From NCBI GenBank assembly GCA_018267625.1, contig JAFDYC010000066.1, forward strand, positions 1-64,000: a DNA stretch of 64,000 nucleotides. The letters run 5' to 3'. This stretch comes from Bacteroidota bacterium. GTDB taxonomy: Bacteria > Bacteroidota > Bacteroidia > Chitinophagales > Chitinophagaceae. Below the pieces are notes generated by a model. It did not search any database. It was given only the letters and a program-made list of their open reading frames with translations, and was not told the origin of the DNA. Shown here one piece after another: positions 8,174 to 17,144 of the stretch. Both the position numbers and the translations under genes were made by a program. Every line of letters starts with the position of its first letter. The stretch's first letter is position 1.

Positions 8174-11062
8174 ATGAAACATTGTCTATTCATTACGATT
8201 CTTTGTGCATGCTTCCTGGGTGCCGATGCTACTCCGCGAAGGGCGGACCACTTTCGTCACGCCTTTCTTTTTATGGAAAATAAAGGCCAGGTGCGGGAAT
8301 TGGTTCCGATGCCTAAGGTGCTGTATCATCTGAGCACTCCGGGTATGAACATTTCTCTGACGGCGAACGGTATCTGCTACACCTTCCTCGCTCCTGTACG
8401 AAATGGGAATACAGACGGGCGAGACTGTCGTGCCGAAGGTCTTAGTTTGACGCTCGTGGGCGCCAATCCACAACCGCGCATCAGCACCGGGGAGCCATCA
8501 GCCTATCGTGAATATTTTGTACAAGGTAGCCGGCAGCTTGAGACGCAGGGTTACGGGCGCATTGTGTATCATGAAGTCTATCCGAATATTGACTGGGTAG
8601 TTTATGTGAGTCAGCACAATGGGGGGGAAGCCATCGAACATGACTTCATCGTGCGACCTGGCGGCAATCCTGCCGACATCCAATTAAAGTACACAGGTGC
8701 GCAGAAACTTCGTTTGAATGATAATGGTAGCCTGAGTACGATGGTTCATACAGGCACTTTAGTCGAGTCAGAGCCAATAGCGTATATGCAGGAAGACAAA
8801 GCAAAAATGGTTCGTGTCCGATATAGATTACAGGAAACAATGTTGGGCTATGAAGTAAATAAGCCAAGGCGCGGAACATTAGTAATAGACCCCCAAGTAG
8901 TTTGGGTTACGTATTATGGCGGATTCAGTACTACGGCCAAAGCTGTGGCCTGCGACACTTCCGGCAATGCCTACATGGCGGGTGCTACCGGGTCTATTGC
9001 TCAAATTGCTGTTCCTGGCGGTTACGATACTACGTATGGAGGGGGTAGTTCGGACGCATTTCTGGCCGTCTTTGCAAGAAATGGAATTCCAATTTGGACC
9101 ACCTATTTTGGAGGAGGCGCCACGGACGATGGGACCTGTGTCGCTTTAGACAGGTTCGGCAACGCCTATCTGTGTGGAGCGACGATGAGCAGTGGTTTAA
9201 TCACTACTACAAGTGCGTATCAAGCTAATTTAGGTGGGAGCATTGATGGCTTCATCGCAAAGTTTTCATCTACGGGAGGATTGTGCTGGGCCACCTACTA
9301 TGGTGGTAGTAACCGGGATTTAATTCATGATGCGGCCTGCGACTCGGCGGGCAATCTATACGTGGGTGGAATTACCATGAGCACATCAGGAATTGCCACG
9401 GCAGGTTCGTTCCGAAGTATCATGGCATTGAACAATGAAGATGCATTTGCAGCCAAATTCGACAGTGCAGGCACCCGCATCTGGGGCACTTATTTTGGTG
9501 GCACTAAAGATGACATAATCCTCGCCGTCCGCCCGGACAACAAAGGTCATGTCTTCATAGCGGGTGCAACGCAAAGTGGAGACAGCATAGCCACACCGGG
9601 CGCTTTCAGATCAAGCAATCAGGTGTCACTAGGGGCCAATCAAGTAGCGCCTTTCCTTGCCCAACTTGATGCGACAAATGGCACACGTATCTGGGCTACA
9701 TACTATGGTACGGCATCATCCATGATGGATGCCTCAGCACTGGCCTGCGACAATGCAGGCAATGTGTATTTCGCAGGCCATACCACAGATAGCAGCAGTG
9801 GCTTTACTACTGCCGGCTCCAGTCAACCTTCCTATGGCGGCATCTCCGATAATTACCTGGTAAAATTCGACGGAAATGGCAACCGAATATGGGCAACCTA
9901 TTATGGAGGTAGTGATAACGAAGGGGGCGGAGCTATATCGAACAGTTTTTCTTCTGGCCTGGACAAAGTCGGGCTCTGCCTTTCACGCAATCGCCTTTGG
10001 CTATGTGGCTTCACAAAGAGTACCAATAACATCGCAACGGCCGGTAGTTATCAGGATAGTGCGATGTCCTCTCCTTTCTTGGGCGATGATGATGCCTACA
10101 TGGCTCTGTTTGATACTTCGGGTAAGCGTACCTGGGCCAGCTATATTGCCAGCACGGGCGTAGAAGCCGCCGACGGTATTGCCTGCAACGCCAAAGGCGA
10201 TGTGTATGTCTGCGGACGGGGCGTAGCACCCGCTTCAGGCAATGGCATTGCCACACCAGGCGCTTACCAAAGCAGTGGCGGGGGTGCCTTCCTCGCCTAC
10301 CTCATAGACTCCACCAGCAAACTTTATATTCAGGACATTAGCCCGCAATGCGAGGGTGGCAGCTTCATGTCGCAGTTTTTTGTTACCGCTAACGGGGTGC
10401 TGCGGGGTAGTAATGTCTTCAAAGCCGAAATGGCGGATGCCGCAGGTTGGTTTACTGCACCCGTTGTGTTGGGAACGCTCAGCAGCCTAAGCAGCGGATT
10501 TATTCCTTGTACGCTGCCGTCCGGCGTTTCGGGTACCCGCCGGGTGCGCGTGGTCTCAACACTACCCCACATGGTTTCAGATACTACGACTGTCGCCATT
10601 AGTCCATTGCCGCACCCACCCATTAGCCAGAGCGGTAACCGCCTCAGCGTAGCAAGCTCTTTTCAAAGCTATCAATGGTATCGCAATGGAAATCCGATTC
10701 CCGGAGCAACGAGCTATTCCATCACTGCGGACTCAAACGGCAGCTACTCCGTAGAGGTTACCTCCTCAATGGGCTGCAAAGGCACATCACCTGACTACAA
10801 CTTCAGTGTAAACGTGGGCAGCTTTGCTGGAGACCGCTTGCAGGTTTTCCCAAACCCTACTAACGATTTAGTCTTTATCATGGGCGCCCCCAAAGGAGGC
10901 CGGGCCATATTGTCTGATATGAGTGGTAGAAAGTTGGCGAGCTATATCCTTACGGGCAATAGACAAGCTGTTTCGTTGGTACCCTTTTCTCCGGGCATTT
11001 ACCAATTCGGTTTATTTGACACGCAAGGAAACGAACAGACCATTAAGATTGAAAAGAAGTAG
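8174..11062 (+). CDS. Secreted SBBP-type beta-propeller protein with T9SS sorting domain
   Basis: This 962-residue protein has an N-terminal signal peptide (HCLFITILCACFLGADA), then a domain opening with AFLFMENKGQVRELV, the hallmark of the DUF7948 family. Next comes a series of SBBP-type propeller repeats (about residues 245-700) with the recurring pattern WATYYGGSxxD and GNxYxxGxT. An Ig-like module (YQWYRNGNPIPGATSYSI) precedes the C-terminal type A sorting domain, which starts at LQVFPNPTNDLVFIMG and ends in IKIEKK. It should be exported by Sec and then moved across the outer membrane by the T9SS, possibly with cleavage and attachment at the surface. The function of such propeller proteins is unproven; adhesion or binding is often guessed. 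It lies 6 bases after the small Cys-rich secreted protein, and a terminator follows at 11081. Confidence 0.88.
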   Translation: MKHCLFITILCACFLGADATPRRADHFRHAFLFMENKGQVRELVPMPKVLYHLSTPGMNISLTANGICYTFLAPVRNGNTDGRDCRAEGLSLTLVGANPQPRISTGEPSAYREYFVQGSRQLETQGYGRIVYHEVYPNIDWVVYVSQHNGGEAIEHDFIVRPGGNPADIQLKYTGAQKLRLNDNGSLSTMVHTGTLVESEPIAYMQEDKAKMVRVRYRLQETMLGYEVNKPRRGTLVIDPQVVWVTYYGGFSTTAKAVACDTSGNAYMAGATGSIAQIAVPGGYDTTYGGGSSDAFLAVFARNGIPIWTTYFGGGATDDGTCVALDRFGNAYLCGATMSSGLITTTSAYQANLGGSIDGFIAKFSSTGGLCWATYYGGSNRDLIHDAACDSAGNLYVGGITMSTSGIATAGSFRSIMALNNEDAFAAKFDSAGTRIWGTYFGGTKDDIILAVRPDNKGHVFIAGATQSGDSIATPGAFRSSNQVSLGANQVAPFLAQLDATNGTRIWATYYGTASSMMDASALACDNAGNVYFAGHTTDSSSGFTTAGSSQPSYGGISDNYLVKFDGNGNRIWATYYGGSDNEGGGAISNSFSSGLDKVGLCLSRNRLWLCGFTKSTNNIATAGSYQDSAMSSPFLGDDDAYMALFDTSGKRTWASYIASTGVEAADGIACNAKGDVYVCGRGVAPASGNGIATPGAYQSSGGGAFLAYLIDSTSKLYIQDISPQCEGGSFMSQFFVTANGVLRGSNVFKAEMADAAGWFTAPVVLGTLSSLSSGFIPCTLPSGVSGTRRVRVVSTLPHMVSDTTTVAISPLPHPPISQSGNRLSVASSFQSYQWYRNGNPIPGATSYSITADSNGSYSVEVTSSMGCKGTSPDYNFSVNVGSFAGDRLQVFPNPTNDLVFIMGAPKGGRAILSDMSGRKLASYILTGNRQAVSLVPFSPGIYQFGLFDTQGNEQTIKIEKK

Positions 11063-11080
11063 CAGAGATAGAAGTTAGTG

Positions 11081-11113
11081 ACAGGCGCTTTCTTTATGGA
11101 AGCGCCTGTTGCT
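11081..11113 (+). terminator. Hairpin terminator after the SBBP/T9SS gene
   Basis: A perfect 10-bp stem, ACAGGCGCTT (11081-11090) with AAGCGCCTGT (11100-11109), has a 9-base loop and is followed by TGCTTTC. The T-run is weak but the stem is strong and sits 19 bases after the stop codon. Confidence 0.7.
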
Positions 11114-11139
11114 TTCACAACGGTTACCTGCACCGTCTG

Positions 11140-11147
11140 TACCTTTT
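11140..11147 (+). promoter_or_regulatory. Possible -7 element (TACCTTTT)
   Basis: A 7-of-8 match to TAnnTTTG, with further T and G just after it, lies 23 bases upstream of the aminotransferase start at 11170. Confidence 0.4.
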
Positions 11148-11169
11148 TGCTTTAAAAAATTTTTGCCTG

Positions 11170-12444
11170 ATGCCTTTGAGTCGTCGCTATTTCATTCGTG
11201 CCTCAGCGTTGTTGTCAGCCTGTACGTTGCAGGAACTGAGTGCGCTGGCTGCCCCGCTTCCAATACCGCCCCCGGGTGATTCCACTCAGGATGAACACTA
11301 CTGGGTGGCAATAAGAAACCAGTTTCCCTTGTCGCGGGACTGGGCCTACCTGAACAATGGTACACTGGGCCCTTCGCCCCAGTCCGTCATCAAAGCCACG
11401 CAGGAGGGCATGATGGATACGGAGCGCTACGGGCATTATGATGGTTACCTGGATGCCCTCAAGAGCTTAGCCGGCTTTTTGGGCGCAGATGCGGAGGAGA
11501 TTGCCCTGACGCATAACGTGACGGAAGGCATCAACATCGCTTGCTGGGGGCTGCCACTACATGCCGGCGACGAAGTGATTTTAAGTACGCAGGAGCATGT
11601 GGGCAATGCCTTCCCCTGGCTGAACCGACGCAAACTGCATGGCATCGTGCTCAAGGCGGTAGATCCTGCGCCCACAGCCACTGAAACACTTTCACGCATC
11701 GAAAAGATGATTGGGCCAAAGACTCGGGCGATTGCGGTGCCTCATATTCCTTGTACACAAGGCCAGGTGCTGCCCATTCGGGCGATCTGCCAGTTGGCCC
11801 GCGAGCGAGGTCTATTCAGCACCATTGACGGTGCCCATGGCCCGGGCATGATGCCGATAGACCTGCACGACATGGGCTGCGATACCTATGCGAGCTGCTG
11901 CCACAAATGGATGCTGGGGCCTAAAGGCACAGGCTTCCTGTATGTGCGTCGCGACTTTCAGGAAATCCTGCAACCTTATTTCGTTGGGGGTGGCGGCGAC
12001 ACCGGCGAATGGAACATGGCCACGATACCCATCAAAGACACGCATTATGCAGCGGGCGCCCATCGCTATTTCGGCGGCACACAAAGCCTGGGCCTGGCTA
12101 AGGGTATTCTTGCGGCGGTTGATTTTTTGCAAGGTATCGGGATGAAACGGGTGCAGCAGCGCGTGCACTATCTGGGGGCATACACACAGGCGCAACTTCA
12201 GGCACTGGGAGAACGCATAGAGCTGCTCACCCCTACGGAACCGGAATCTTACTGCGGTGTCAACGGGTTTCGCATCCGGGGCGTAGAGCGGATGGATTTT
12301 TTCAATCAGTGCATGGCAGCCCAGGTACGTATTCGGGCAGTGGCCGAAGATGGCCTGGATTCCTTGCGGGTGTCCACGCATATCTACAACACCCCGGCAG
12401 ATGTGGACCGGCTCATCGCAGAAATACGGAAGCGACTGAAGTAG
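11170..12444 (+). CDS. Tat-exported aminotransferase class V-fold PLP enzyme
   Basis: This 424-residue protein belongs to the fold-type I PLP enzymes of aminotransferase class V (isopenicillin N epimerase / cysteine desulfurase-like). Visible features are WAYLNNGTLGPSPQ near residues 57-70, THNVTEGIN, the aspartate segment TIDGAHGPGM, and CCHKWMLGPKGTGFLYV, whose lysine should form the Schiff base with PLP. The N-terminus SRRYFIRASALLS is a twin-arginine signal, so the folded holoenzyme probably works in the periplasm, as for several homologues annotated as isopenicillin N epimerase-like. The substrate is unknown: an amino acid racemase, desulfurase or lyase are all possible. A hairpin terminator precedes it and it seems to be transcribed alone. 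Confidence 0.85.
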   Translation: MPLSRRYFIRASALLSACTLQELSALAAPLPIPPPGDSTQDEHYWVAIRNQFPLSRDWAYLNNGTLGPSPQSVIKATQEGMMDTERYGHYDGYLDALKSLAGFLGADAEEIALTHNVTEGINIACWGLPLHAGDEVILSTQEHVGNAFPWLNRRKLHGIVLKAVDPAPTATETLSRIEKMIGPKTRAIAVPHIPCTQGQVLPIRAICQLARERGLFSTIDGAHGPGMMPIDLHDMGCDTYASCCHKWMLGPKGTGFLYVRRDFQEILQPYFVGGGGDTGEWNMATIPIKDTHYAAGAHRYFGGTQSLGLAKGILAAVDFLQGIGMKRVQQRVHYLGAYTQAQLQALGERIELLTPTEPESYCGVNGFRIRGVERMDFFNQCMAAQVRIRAVAEDGLDSLRVSTHIYNTPADVDRLIAEIRKRLK

Positions 12445-12547
12445 CAGGCGGGATAGTAAAGAGATTTATTCCATCAGGCAAGCTGCGACACACAGACCGC
12501 TGCACTCGTCCGAAATCCGTTTTCTTTGATAGAAATAATCTGAGCCT

Positions 12548-13711
12548 TTGTCCGATACCAACAGCCTTCAATTTGCCATCAATTATGTAGCCGATGCTGT
12601 CAGTCTCGCTGCATGTGTGGGGCGGCTGCGGCAACATCCGGCAATGGCTTTAGACCTTGAGTTTGATTCGCACCGCCATGCTTATGGCGTTACCCTATGC
12701 CTGATTCAGGTAGCGACTCCCGAAGGCTGTAGCATCATTGACCCTTTTTCCGTAAACGATCTGAAGCTGCTGTTTGAATTGTTTCAAGATGAGGACATTC
12801 AAAAGATCGTACACAGCCCCGGGGAAGACCTGCGCCTGCTGCACAGCTTAGGCTGCGTGCCGCAAAATGTTTTTGATACCGAGGTGGTGGCTAAGCTGCT
12901 GAATTATGAGCAGAGTTCTCTTTCTGCGATGCTGGGAGCCAAGCTGGGGAGTGTGCTCAATAAAGGGCAGCAATGCAGCAATTGGCTGAAGCGGCCCCTG
13001 ACGCAAGAGCAGATGAACTATGCCGCTGCAGATGTCGGGTCCCTCCATCGCCTGAAAGAAGTGTTAGTGGCAGAGGCTGAGGCAAAGGGCCTGATGGCCT
13101 TTGTGGACGAAGAACAAGCGGCGCTGAGTACGACCATTTACCGCTCGGAGCCGAAAGATTCCTTTCTTAAACCCTCCGAGGCAGCGAAGCTCAGCCCCTA
13201 TGATGGGCATGTGCTCAATGGCTTATTTGCTTTTCGGGATGAACTGGCTCGCGCCTTGAATCGCCCGGCCTTCCAAGTGATGAGCGAAAACTTGTTGCGC
13301 GATTTGTTTTCAGGTGCGGTCTCTCCGGCCGAGGCGCCCTTCCAGCCGGGGGTGTATGGCCGTTATCGTCATGCAGGGTTTGGCCGGCAAGTTGCCGAAC
13401 GACTACAGGCCTTGCAGGAAGAAGCAGCCAGGCTGGGGCTTTCGAGGAAAATGGCACTGAGGGAAAAAAATGGAACCCGGCAATGGACCCGACAGGAATT
13501 GCAGGAAGCACAAGAACAGTTTTTTTCACCCGTTCAGCAGGTCTTAGAACAACGTTTCGGTACCCATGCGGCCCGGTACCTGCTGAGCAATTCGATGGTG
13601 GCCAAATTGCTGCGCCACCAAGCGCGGCTCGCGGACCTGACGCCCTACAAGCAGGCTTTAATTTTGGAAATTGCAGGGCAGCAAAGCATTGACCTGAGCG
13701 GGTTTCTATGA
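12548..13711 (+). CDS. rnd: Ribonuclease D
   Basis: This 387-residue protein has a DEDD-type 3'-5' exonuclease domain followed by an HRDC domain, the layout of RNase D, which trims tRNA 3' ends and other structured RNAs. Exo I is MALDLEFDSHRHAYGVTLCLIQV (Asp and Glu at the first metal site), Exo II is KIVHSPGEDLRLL, and Exo III is MNYAAADVGSLHRL (Tyr and Asp). The HRDC region covers about residues 200-280. The start is a TTG at 12548, which gives SDTNSLQFAINYV before Exo I; the next ATG lies inside the catalytic motif and would destroy it. The gene converges on the amidohydrolase, with only 15 bases between the two stop codons. Confidence 0.88.
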   Translation: MSDTNSLQFAINYVADAVSLAACVGRLRQHPAMALDLEFDSHRHAYGVTLCLIQVATPEGCSIIDPFSVNDLKLLFELFQDEDIQKIVHSPGEDLRLLHSLGCVPQNVFDTEVVAKLLNYEQSSLSAMLGAKLGSVLNKGQQCSNWLKRPLTQEQMNYAAADVGSLHRLKEVLVAEAEAKGLMAFVDEEQAALSTTIYRSEPKDSFLKPSEAAKLSPYDGHVLNGLFAFRDELARALNRPAFQVMSENLLRDLFSGAVSPAEAPFQPGVYGRYRHAGFGRQVAERLQALQEEAARLGLSRKMALREKNGTRQWTRQELQEAQEQFFSPVQQVLEQRFGTHAARYLLSNSMVAKLLRHQARLADLTPYKQALILEIAGQQSIDLSGFL

Positions 13712-13726
13712 GCCTCGATGGCCTGA

Positions 13727-15361
13727 CTACGGTGCTTTAAACACACACCTGCCGCCACTGAAAGTTTGAAGAACGCGGGCACCTAACAGCGCCGTGTCAG
13801 GAGCCTGCATCAGGTCGCGGTCGAGGATGACGAAATCCGCCTTTTTCCCGGCTTCGAGGCTGCCAATTTCTTTTTCCAGAAAGCTGGCTTTTGCCGCCCA
13901 GATGGTGATGCCCCGTAAGGCTTGTTCCCGAGTCAGTGCATTTTCCATCTGAAAGCCGCCGGGAGGGTTTCCGGCAGCATTTTTTCGGCATACGGCTGCG
14001 TAGAATGTCTTGAAGGGGGAGATGTCTTCCACCGGGAAGTCGGTGCCTAAAGGCAGCCATCCGTTTTGTGCCAGCAATTGTTGGTTGGCATAAGCACCCT
14101 TTACCCGAATAGGGCCAAGGCGGTCTTCTGCCCAACGCATGTCTGAAGTGGCATGAGTAGGTTGCACAGAAGGGATGATGGAAGATGCTCCAAAGAGCTT
14201 AAAATCTTCTGCAGCGATGACCTGAGCATGTTCAATCCGCCAGCGGCGGTCATTCTTACCATTAAGATATCGATTGTAAATCTTCAACATTGTTCGGTTG
14301 GCACTGTCGCCGATGGCATGAGTGCACATCTGGAAATCTGTGTTGATGAGCATGCGGGCGATGGAGTCGTAATGGGCGTAACTGCTCAGCATGAAACCCT
14401 GCCAGCCGGGTTTATCGCTGTAGGGTTGCAGCAGGCAGGCACCGCGGCTTCCTAAAGCTCCATCGGCATACACTTTCACACCTTTCAGAAAGAGCCGGTC
14501 TGTCTTGTAGGGGCCTCGGGCGAGGTAGCGATGAAAGTTGGCCGTATCGTCACTCATCATCAGGTAAAGGCGCATGAGGAGTTTACCTTGTCGCTGGAGG
14601 CTGTCCATGGCTTCGATATCATGATAGTTAAGGCCGCAATCCGAGACGGTGGTCAGGCCCTGCCCGAAACATTTTTTTTGAGCGGCATCCAGCCATAAGG
14701 CATATTCTGCTGGGGTAGGAGGGGGCACCCGGTTCTTCACTAAATCAGCCGCATTATCCAGCAGCAACCCGCTGAGTTGCCCATTCGCCATACCGATACT
14801 CCCGCCTTCAAGCTTCATTCCGGGAACGATGTGTGCAAGGGACAGGGCTTTGGCATTGGCCACTGCAGCATGGCCATCTACCCGCGAGAGCAGAACCGGG
14901 GTATTTGGGTAGGTTAGGTTTAGCGCTTTATTGTCCGGGAAATTTTTATCAGCCCAAATGCTCTGGTCCCAGCCGAAGCCCCGGATCCAACTTATACCCG
15001 GGTGGGCCCTGGCGAAATCAGCAACCCGGTTCAACACTTCATCCCAGCTTGAACACCCAAATAAGTTCACTTCAAAAAGGGAACGGCCATAGGCTAAGAA
15101 ATGGGAGTGAGCATCCATGAAACCCGGGTAGAGGGAATGCCCGTTTGCATTTAGGATGGAATCGGCATGATAAGCATGAAGGATATCCTCATCACTGCCC
15201 AAGGCCAGGATTTTTCCATCGCGAATGGCCATAGCCTGGGCGGTATGGAAGGTGCTGTCTATGGTATAAATCCGGGCGTTGCGGACTATCAGGTCGGCGG
15301 CTTGCCGGCGGCTGCAGGCAGCAATAGCCAGCAGCAGCATCAGGGAGGCGAAAGAGCGCAT
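13727..15361 (-). CDS. Amidohydrolase family lipoprotein, YtcJ-like
   Basis: This 544-residue protein is a metal-dependent amidohydrolase of the YtcJ/NfdA group (amidohydrolase_3). The N-terminus MRSFASLMLLLAIAAC is a lipoprotein signal with its Cys at residue 16. The metal site is visible as GFMDAHSHF (HxH), a histidine in MCTHAIGDSANR, IEHAQVIAAEDF, and LGTDFPVEDISPF (Asp). A C-terminal beta segment (EAGKKADFVILDRDL) completes the two-domain fold. I chose the ATG at 15361, because the longer frame to 15430 would place 23 extra residues before a perfect lipobox. As a lipoprotein it should act in the periplasm or at the outer membrane on an N-acyl or amide substrate that cannot be named. It is divergent from tig. 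Confidence 0.88.
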   Translation of the reverse strand: MRSFASLMLLLAIAACSRRQAADLIVRNARIYTIDSTFHTAQAMAIRDGKILALGSDEDILHAYHADSILNANGHSLYPGFMDAHSHFLAYGRSLFEVNLFGCSSWDEVLNRVADFARAHPGISWIRGFGWDQSIWADKNFPDNKALNLTYPNTPVLLSRVDGHAAVANAKALSLAHIVPGMKLEGGSIGMANGQLSGLLLDNAADLVKNRVPPPTPAEYALWLDAAQKKCFGQGLTTVSDCGLNYHDIEAMDSLQRQGKLLMRLYLMMSDDTANFHRYLARGPYKTDRLFLKGVKVYADGALGSRGACLLQPYSDKPGWQGFMLSSYAHYDSIARMLINTDFQMCTHAIGDSANRTMLKIYNRYLNGKNDRRWRIEHAQVIAAEDFKLFGASSIIPSVQPTHATSDMRWAEDRLGPIRVKGAYANQQLLAQNGWLPLGTDFPVEDISPFKTFYAAVCRKNAAGNPPGGFQMENALTREQALRGITIWAAKASFLEKEIGSLEAGKKADFVILDRDLMQAPDTALLGARVLQTFSGGRCVFKAP

Positions 15362-15460
15362 GAGGATAAAAGTAGGAGGCGAAGGCAGCAAGGCGTGAGA
15401 AGCAACGCCCGGGCCGGCAAGCTTTAGCATTCAAATACAGTTCCCGGCGCTACGATTGCC

Positions 15461-15468
15461 TACCTTTG
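15461..15468 (+). promoter_or_regulatory. -7 promoter element (TACCTTTG) of tig
   Basis: A perfect TAnnTTTG match lies 43 bases upstream of the trigger factor start. The extended string TACCTTTGCGGCC recurs with one change (TACCTTCGCGGCC) just before the acyl-CoA carboxylase start at 41160. Confidence 0.6.
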
Positions 15469-15510
15469 CGGCCCTTTTGAAATCCCAATCACACAGATAA
15501 ATCACAGAAC

Positions 15511-16887
15511 ATGGCAACGATCACGCGCGAAGCTCTTGGATCGCTTCACGAAAAAATCACGGTAGCCCTCAGTAAGGACGATTACAGCCCGGCTTTCGAG
15601 CAGTCGTTAAAGAACTATGCAAAAAATGCCAATGTGCCCGGCTTCCGTAAGGGAAAAGTACCTTCTGGAATGGTTCGGAAGATGTATGGCCAGAGCGTAT
15701 TTCAGGATGAAGTGTTGCGTTCAGCAGGTCAGCAGATAGATAAATACATTCAGGAACAGGATCTGGGCATCTTCGGGCAACCGATGATTCTGCCTCCCTC
15801 GGAGCCGCTGCGCCTCGATATGAATCAACCCCAGGATTTTGAATTTGCCTTCGAAATCGGACTGAAGCCTGATTTCGAGCTGCCTGCTCTGCAACAAGGC
15901 ACGGCCCTCACGCTCTATAAAGTGCAGGTAAGTGATGAAATGCTGAACGATGAAGTACAGCGTATTGCACGCCGCAATGGCAAAGTGGAAAATCCGGAAG
16001 AAATCACCACAAAAGAGAATATCCTGTATGCAAATATTCAAAGGGTAGATGAGGCTGGCCAGCCCCTGGAAGGTGCAGCACCGGTTGAAGAAACCATCCT
16101 AATCGAAAAGCTGCCAGCAAACTTGCAGGAACGCCTGATGGGCCAGAAAACCGGCAGCAAGCTGGTGTTTCGCCCGGTAGATGTAGCCAGCGAAGAAGAA
16201 TTGCCCGTTTTCCTAAAAGACACCCTGAAAAGCGATGCATCAAATGCCGGACAAACCGTGGAGCTGAGCATCACCAAAATCGGTCTGCTGATTCCCTGTG
16301 AAATTGACGCAACCCTGTTCAGTCAGACATTCCCCAACGAAATGATTACGGACGAAGCCGGTTTTCGGGCTAAACTGCGGGAAGAACTAAGCCAGCAGTT
16401 TGCCCAAGCGTCAGAGAACAGGCTGAATGACGAGATATATGAAATGCTGGTTCATGGTACGCCCATGCAGTTGCCCGTGCCCTTCCTGAAACGCTGGATG
16501 CGTGAGGGCGGCGAAAAGCCCCGTTCGGAGGCTCAGGTGGAGCATGATTTTCCCGGTTTCGACCATCAGCTCCGCTGGACATTGATTTCAGACAAGCTGA
16601 TAAAAGATTCCGGAGTGGAAGTGAGCCATGAAGAAGTGTTGGCCAACCTGAAGGGGCGAATCCTTTCCCATTTTGGAATGGGCGCTGATGAAGATGCGGA
16701 TTGGGTAAACGATTATGTGAAGAAACTTTCATCCGATGAGAAGTCGCTCAATGAAACCTATCAGCAAATGCTGTTTGGGAAGCTTTTTGCCTGGCTTCGG
16801 GGTAAGTTTGCGATCGAAGAAAAAGAAGTAGGTGAGAAAGAATTTTTCGCATTGCCTCACCCGCATGAGGGGCACCACCATCATTAA
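15511..16887 (+). CDS. tig: Trigger factor
   Basis: Trigger factor is the ribosome-bound chaperone that meets nascent chains at the exit tunnel. This 458-residue protein has the N-terminal ribosome-binding domain with NVPGFRKGKVP (residues 41-51), the L23-docking signature. A central region (about 150-250) lies where the FKBP-type PPIase domain would be, though it is divergent and catalytic residues cannot be confirmed by eye. The long helical C-terminal chaperone domain includes FRAKLREELSQQFAQ. The protein ends in a histidine-rich tail (PHPHEGHHHH), which is natural here and might bind metal. A TACCTTTG promoter lies upstream at 15461 and a hairpin follows at 16907. In Bacteroidota tig is often near clpP/clpX, but neither is seen here. 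Confidence 0.92.
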   Translation: MATITREALGSLHEKITVALSKDDYSPAFEQSLKNYAKNANVPGFRKGKVPSGMVRKMYGQSVFQDEVLRSAGQQIDKYIQEQDLGIFGQPMILPPSEPLRLDMNQPQDFEFAFEIGLKPDFELPALQQGTALTLYKVQVSDEMLNDEVQRIARRNGKVENPEEITTKENILYANIQRVDEAGQPLEGAAPVEETILIEKLPANLQERLMGQKTGSKLVFRPVDVASEEELPVFLKDTLKSDASNAGQTVELSITKIGLLIPCEIDATLFSQTFPNEMITDEAGFRAKLREELSQQFAQASENRLNDEIYEMLVHGTPMQLPVPFLKRWMREGGEKPRSEAQVEHDFPGFDHQLRWTLISDKLIKDSGVEVSHEEVLANLKGRILSHFGMGADEDADWVNDYVKKLSSDEKSLNETYQQMLFGKLFAWLRGKFAIEEKEVGEKEFFALPHPHEGHHHH

Positions 16888-16906
16888 GTTTCAAACTGTC
16901 ACTCTT

Positions 16907-16945
16907 CAGGCCCGTAAGCAGCAATGCCCGGGCCTGTATAGTTTC
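16907..16945 (+). terminator. Probable terminator after tig
   Basis: An 8-bp stem, CAGGCCCG (16907-16914) with CGGGCCTG (16929-16936), has a 14-base loop and is followed by TATAGTTTC. The T-run is weak. It lies 20 bases after the tig stop codon. Confidence 0.5.
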
Positions 16946-17144
16946 TAACAGAGCCGTTTTGTTCTTGTGAATTGTCCCCAAAATTCATACTGAGCCCTTA
17001 TTCAAAAAGGCTATTCATGAGGGTTGATGAAATATTCAAAACCCGGAATACCTATAACGCCTGCTTCCCGTCCTTTGCAGCAGGTTCTGCACCAGATTAC
17101 TTCCTGGAAGTAGAATACCTCAAAATTTTTTCAATAAAGAGCAT

